Of a stretch of 8,430 nucleotides of DNA, positions 5,828-8,430 are shown in pieces. Both the position numbers and the translations under genes were made by a program. This DNA comes from Alphaproteobacteria bacterium. Lineage in GTDB: Bacteria; Pseudomonadota; Alphaproteobacteria; Micropepsales; Micropepsaceae. The DNA is taken from assembly GCA_025935155.1 (NCBI GenBank), contig JAICVV010000071.1:1-8430 (forward strand), given 5' to 3'. Position 1 is the stretch's first letter, and each line of letters opens with the position of its first letter. Below the pieces are notes generated by a model, which was not told the origin of the DNA, ran no database searches, and saw nothing but the letters and a program-made list of their open reading frames with translations.

Positions 5828-7709
5828 CAAGCGCCATCTCGCCCAGCTCCCGTTCGTATTGTTCGTTGGCCGCGAGCCAGCGGGATTCAGCGGCGTCCAG
5901 CTTGCGCTTGGCTTCCGCGCGCTTCTTCGAAACCGCACTGCCTTTCGCGGGATCATGGAGGAACAGCAGCGGATCGGCGAGAGCCGCATCGAGTTTCGCC
6001 AATTCCACCGTGAGGCTTGCGATGTGCCGCTCCTCGATGCCGATCTTCTCCTTCAGCGGTTTGAGCTTAAGCCGCCGCTCGGCGGCCTCGCGCCGCGCCT
6101 CTTCTTTCGAGCGCTTCGGCATAGGCTCTTCCTGCGCCTGCGGTTCGTCGCCGGAAAGCAGGAACCGCTTGTAATCCTCCAGATCGCCGTCGAACGGTTC
6201 AACCCGGCCGTTCGCGACCAGCCACAACCGGTCCGCGGTGGCCTCGATCAGCCGGCGGTCATGGCTCACGAGAATCACCGCGCCTTCGAAATCGTTCAGT
6301 GCCGTCAGCAGTTCTTCGCGCGCGTCGATATCGAGATGGTTGGTCGGCTCGTCGAGAATGAGCAGGTTCGGCGAATCGAGCACCGCCAGCGCGAGCATTA
6401 GCCGCGCGCGCTCGCCGCCGGAAAGCTGCCCTACTTTGGTCAGCGCCTTGTCGGCGGTAAGGCCGATAGAACCCAGCTTGGTGCGCAACTGCTGCTCGGC
6501 CAACTTCGGCCGCAAACGCGCGAGCGTCTCGACAGGTGTGAGGGTGGGATCGAATTCTTCCAGCTGGTGCTGCGCGAAATAGCCAACGCCAATCTTCTTC
6601 GCGCGCACGTTTTCGCCCGCCATCAGCGGCAGCTTCTCCGCCAACAGCTTGGCGAACGTGGATTTGCCGTTGCCGTTCTTGCCAAGCAGCGCGATCCGGT
6701 CGCCCGGATCGATGCGGCAGGTGATGTTCGAAAGAATCGGTTTCCCCGGCTCGTAGCCGACAGAGGCCTTGCTGAAGGTGATGAGCGGCGGGCTCGCTTC
6801 AGGTGCTTTCGGCAGGCGGATCGGCGCGATGTGCTCATCCAGCGGCACATCGATGAACTTCAGCTTGGCGATCATTTTCAGGCGGGTCTGCGCCTGGCGG
6901 GCCTTTTCTTTCTTGTAGCGGAAGCGGTTCACATACTCCTGCATGTGCGCGCGCGCCGCGTCCTGCCGTTTGTTGAAAGCAATGTCGTTGGCCCGCCGCA
7001 TCGCGCGGACTTCCGCGAACGTGTCGTAGTTGCCGGAGTAGAGCTTCAGCTTGCCCCATTCGAGATGCAGAATGAATTCGGCGAGCGTGTTCAGCAGATC
7101 GCGGTCATGGCTGACAATCAGCACGCTGCCGCGGTAGCGCCGTAGGTAATCTTCCAGCCACAGCACGCCTTCCAGATCGAGGTAGTTGGTCGGCTCATCG
7201 AGCAGCAGCAGGTCCGGTGCAGCAAACAGAATCGCCGCAAGCGCCACGCGCATGCGCCAGCCGCCAGAAAACTCGCGTGTGGGCCGCATTTGATCTTCCG
7301 CCGAAAAACCGAGGCCCGCCAAAATCGAGGCGGCGCGCGCCGGCGCGGAATAGGCATCGATGGCGTCGAGCCGGTGGTGAATGTCGCCGAGCCGGTGCGG
7401 ATCGGTCGCGGTGTCTGCTTCGGCGAGCAACCGAAGGCGCTCGGAATCGGCGGCCAATACTGTGTCGATCAGATTCGTGTCGCCGGATGGCGCTTCTTGC
7501 GCCACCGCGCCGATACGCCAGCTCGCCGGAACGCGCACTTCGCCCGTATCCGCATGCAGCTGATTGAGGATCACCTTAAGCAGCGTACTCTTGCCCGCGC
7601 CATTACGGCCCACGAGTCCCACGCGCCGGCCAGCCGGCACATTGCCGCTTGCATTTTTCAGAATCTCGCGCCCGGCGATGCGGACGGTAATGTCATCGAT
7701 AACCAGCAT
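5817..7709 (-). CDS. ABC-F family ATPase, YheS-like
   Basis: This is a 630-residue soluble protein with two ABC ATPase domains and no membrane helices, the ABC-F arrangement. ABC-F proteins act on ribosomes, entering the E site and influencing the P-site tRNA. The first domain has Walker A GRNGAGKST (34-42), signature SGGWR (148-152), Walker B LLLLDEPTN (167-175) and the switch His201. The second has GKNGNGKST (343-351), SGGER (430-434), LLILDEPTNHLD (449-460) and His493. The linker (about 226-300) contains the charged run NRFRYKKEKARQAQTRLKM (261-279), the tRNA-contacting P-site motif region. A basic, charged coiled-coil tail covers about 530-630. The EFSGGWRMR signature, the APARAASILAGLGF segment and the linker are closest to YheS, rather than Uup or EttA. 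All catalytic residues are intact. Start is ATG 7709; no good Shine-Dalgarno precedes it. It converges on the TPR gene. Confidence 0.94.
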   Translation of the reverse strand: MLVIDDITVRIAGREILKNASGNVPAGRRVGLVGRNGAGKSTLLKVILNQLHADTGEVRVPASWRIGAVAQEAPSGDTNLIDTVLAADSERLRLLAEADTATDPHRLGDIHHRLDAIDAYSAPARAASILAGLGFSAEDQMRPTREFSGGWRMRVALAAILFAAPDLLLLDEPTNYLDLEGVLWLEDYLRRYRGSVLIVSHDRDLLNTLAEFILHLEWGKLKLYSGNYDTFAEVRAMRRANDIAFNKRQDAARAHMQEYVNRFRYKKEKARQAQTRLKMIAKLKFIDVPLDEHIAPIRLPKAPEASPPLITFSKASVGYEPGKPILSNITCRIDPGDRIALLGKNGNGKSTFAKLLAEKLPLMAGENVRAKKIGVGYFAQHQLEEFDPTLTPVETLARLRPKLAEQQLRTKLGSIGLTADKALTKVGQLSGGERARLMLALAVLDSPNLLILDEPTNHLDIDAREELLTALNDFEGAVILVSHDRRLIEATADRLWLVANGRVEPFDGDLEDYKRFLLSGDEPQAQEEPMPKRSKEEARREAAERRLKLKPLKEKIGIEERHIASLTVELAKLDAALADPLLFLHDPAKGSAVSKKRAEAKRKLDAAESRWLAANEQYERELGEMALAGE

Positions 7710-7729
7710 GCGGCGGTTCTTAGCACGGC

Positions 7730-7758
7730 TTGCCCGGCTGCAAACCCGCCCCTATAAG
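7730..7758 (+). promoter_or_regulatory. Sigma70-type promoter of ndk
   Basis: TTGCCC (-35, 7730-7735; 4 of 6 consensus bases) and TATAAG (-10, 7753-7758; 5 of 6) are separated by exactly 17 bases. Transcription would begin near 7765, giving a leader of about 25 bases before ndk that includes its Shine-Dalgarno. This is the clearest promoter in the window. Confidence 0.65.
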
Positions 7759-7777
7759 GCGCGCGCTTTCCCACTTT

Positions 7778-7781
7778 GGAG
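7778..7781 (+). promoter_or_regulatory. Ribosome binding site of ndk
   Basis: GGAG in TTTGGAGACAGAAG lies 8 bases before the ATG at 7790. It fixes that start over the in-frame open codons upstream to 7730, which lie in the promoter. Confidence 0.7.
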
Positions 7782-7789
7782 ACAGAAGA

Positions 7790-8212
7790 ATGGCCGCCGA
7801 GCAGACGCTTTCCATCATCAAGCCGGACGCCACGCGCCGGAACATTACCGGCGATATCGTTGCGCGGTTCGAGAAAGCAGGGCTGCGGGTCGTCGCCCAA
7901 AAGCGCATGATGCTTTCGACGGCGCAGGCTGAAGCCTTTTACAATGTGCACAAGGCGCGGCCGTTCTTCAGCAGCCTGGTTGAATTCATGACCAGCGGTC
8001 CGGTGGTGGTGCAGGTGCTGGAAGGCGAGAACGCCATCGCGAAAAATCGCGAAGTGATGGGCGCCACCGATCCCGCCAAAGCGGAAGCCGGCACCATCCG
8101 CAAGGATTTTGCCGAATCCATCGAAGCCAATTCCGTGCATGGCTCTGACGCGCCAGAGACGGCAAAGAACGAAATCCGCTTCTTTTTCAGCGATCTCGAA
8201 ATCGTTGGCTGA
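7790..8212 (+). CDS. ndk: Nucleoside diphosphate kinase
   Basis: This is a 140-residue enzyme, the usual bacterial Ndk length. It moves the gamma-phosphate from ATP to other (d)NDPs through a phosphohistidine, balancing nucleotide pools in the cytosol. The start of the family fold, TLSIIKPDA, carries K11, which contacts the phosphates. The active-site motif [16 protein letters not shown] (114-129) carries the phosphorylated H117, followed by FFF near the end of the last strand. [22 protein letters not shown] is the typical middle segment. All these residues are intact. It has its own promoter and ribosome binding site, so it is not dependent on the neighbouring operons. It overlaps the downstream SDR start by one base (TGATG), so it probably heads an operon continuing to the right. 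Confidence 0.98.
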   Translation: MAAEQTLSIIKPDATRRNITGDIVARFEKAGLRVVAQKRMMLSTAQAEAFYNVHKARPFFSSLVEFMTSGPVVVQVLEGENAIAKNREVMGATDPAKAEAGTIRKDFAESIEANSVHGSDAPETAKNEIRFFFSDLEIVG

Positions 8213-8430
8213 TGGTTGACTACGCGCCCAACGCGATGCGGGATAAGGTGGTCGTCATTACTGGCGCCACCTCTGGCATCGGTGAGGTCGCGGCCGATCG
8301 TCTGGCCCAAAAGGGTGCGCGAATCGTATTCGTGGCGCGGGATCGCGCCCGCGGCGAGGAGATGCGCAAGCACTTGCGCGCCATTGCCGGGCACGCAGAC
8401 CACGCGGTCCACTACGCTGATCTGTCACGC
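8212..8430 (+). CDS. Short-chain dehydrogenase/reductase, N-terminal part
   Basis: The first 73 codons are present; the gene runs off the right edge. The sequence begins a classical Rossmann fold: strand VVVITG, then the glycine-rich TGATSGIG (17-24) that binds the dinucleotide, and helix EVAADRLAQKGA. Strand IVFVAR follows, ending in R43, then RDRARG. A basic residue at that position usually favours NADP(H). YADLS (68-72) contains the Asp that contacts the adenine ring in SDR enzymes. The catalytic Ser-Tyr-Lys residues lie outside the window, so the substrate cannot be inferred. The pattern ARDRARGEEMR resembles retinol-dehydrogenase/WWOX-like SDRs. The ATG overlaps the ndk stop (TGATG), which implies coupled translation; an internal ATG at 8236 is a less likely alternative. 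Confidence 0.88.
   Translation, partial: MVDYAPNAMRDKVVVITGATSGIGEVAADRLAQKGARIVFVARDRARGEEMRKHLRAIAGHADHAVHYADLSR

Noticed and set aside
5859..7757. Several plus-strand open frames of 110-190 codons opposite the ABC-F gene
   Set aside because: All overlap intact ABC-F motifs on the other strand and show no domains or ribosome binding sites.
1..8430. Mobile element, CRISPR array, defence island or biosynthetic cluster
   Set aside because: No transposase, integrase, terminal repeats, spaced repeats or effector genes are seen. Every gene except two is a recognisable housekeeping family and composition looks even.

Overview
The window is a compact, GC-rich stretch of bacterial chromosome whose gene content and order suggest an alphaproteobacterium. 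The lptF-lptG-(lptD) string lies next to a divergent pepA, holC follows pepA, and an ABC-F ATPase and ndk come after. I recall this layout from many alphaproteobacterial genomes. I cannot name the genus. No rRNA, tRNA, CRISPR array, insertion sequence, prophage or long repeat is visible, and no intergenic gap exceeds about 170 bases.

Layout. Positions 1-2380 (minus strand) hold an envelope operon, read right to left. lptF and lptG, the two membrane subunits of the LptB2FG lipopolysaccharide extractor, overlap by ATGA. They are followed by the signal-peptide end of a third gene, most likely lptD, which runs off the left edge. A divergent control region (about 2381-2547) separates lptF from a plus-strand operon at 2548-5810. 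That operon contains pepA (M17 leucyl aminopeptidase), a small secreted protein of unknown function, holC (DNA polymerase III chi) and a membrane-anchored TPR protein. The first three genes are joined by a 2-base gap and a 1-base overlap. Convergent to it, with only 6 bases between the stop codons, is a 630-residue YheS-like ABC-F ATPase (5817-7709, minus). A second divergent region (7710-7789) carries a good sigma70-type promoter for ndk (7790-8212). ndk overlaps by one base with the start of a short-chain dehydrogenase/reductase that runs off the right edge.

How the genes relate. This is a housekeeping neighbourhood: LPS export to the outer membrane, peptide turnover, replication clamp loading, ribosome-associated ATPase function and nucleotide balance. 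It does not look like a defence or mobile system. The less understood parts are the secreted protein between pepA and holC and the TPR protein after holC. Both seem to be locked into an operon with essential or near-essential genes. Statements about family and synteny are from general knowledge; no database search was possible.
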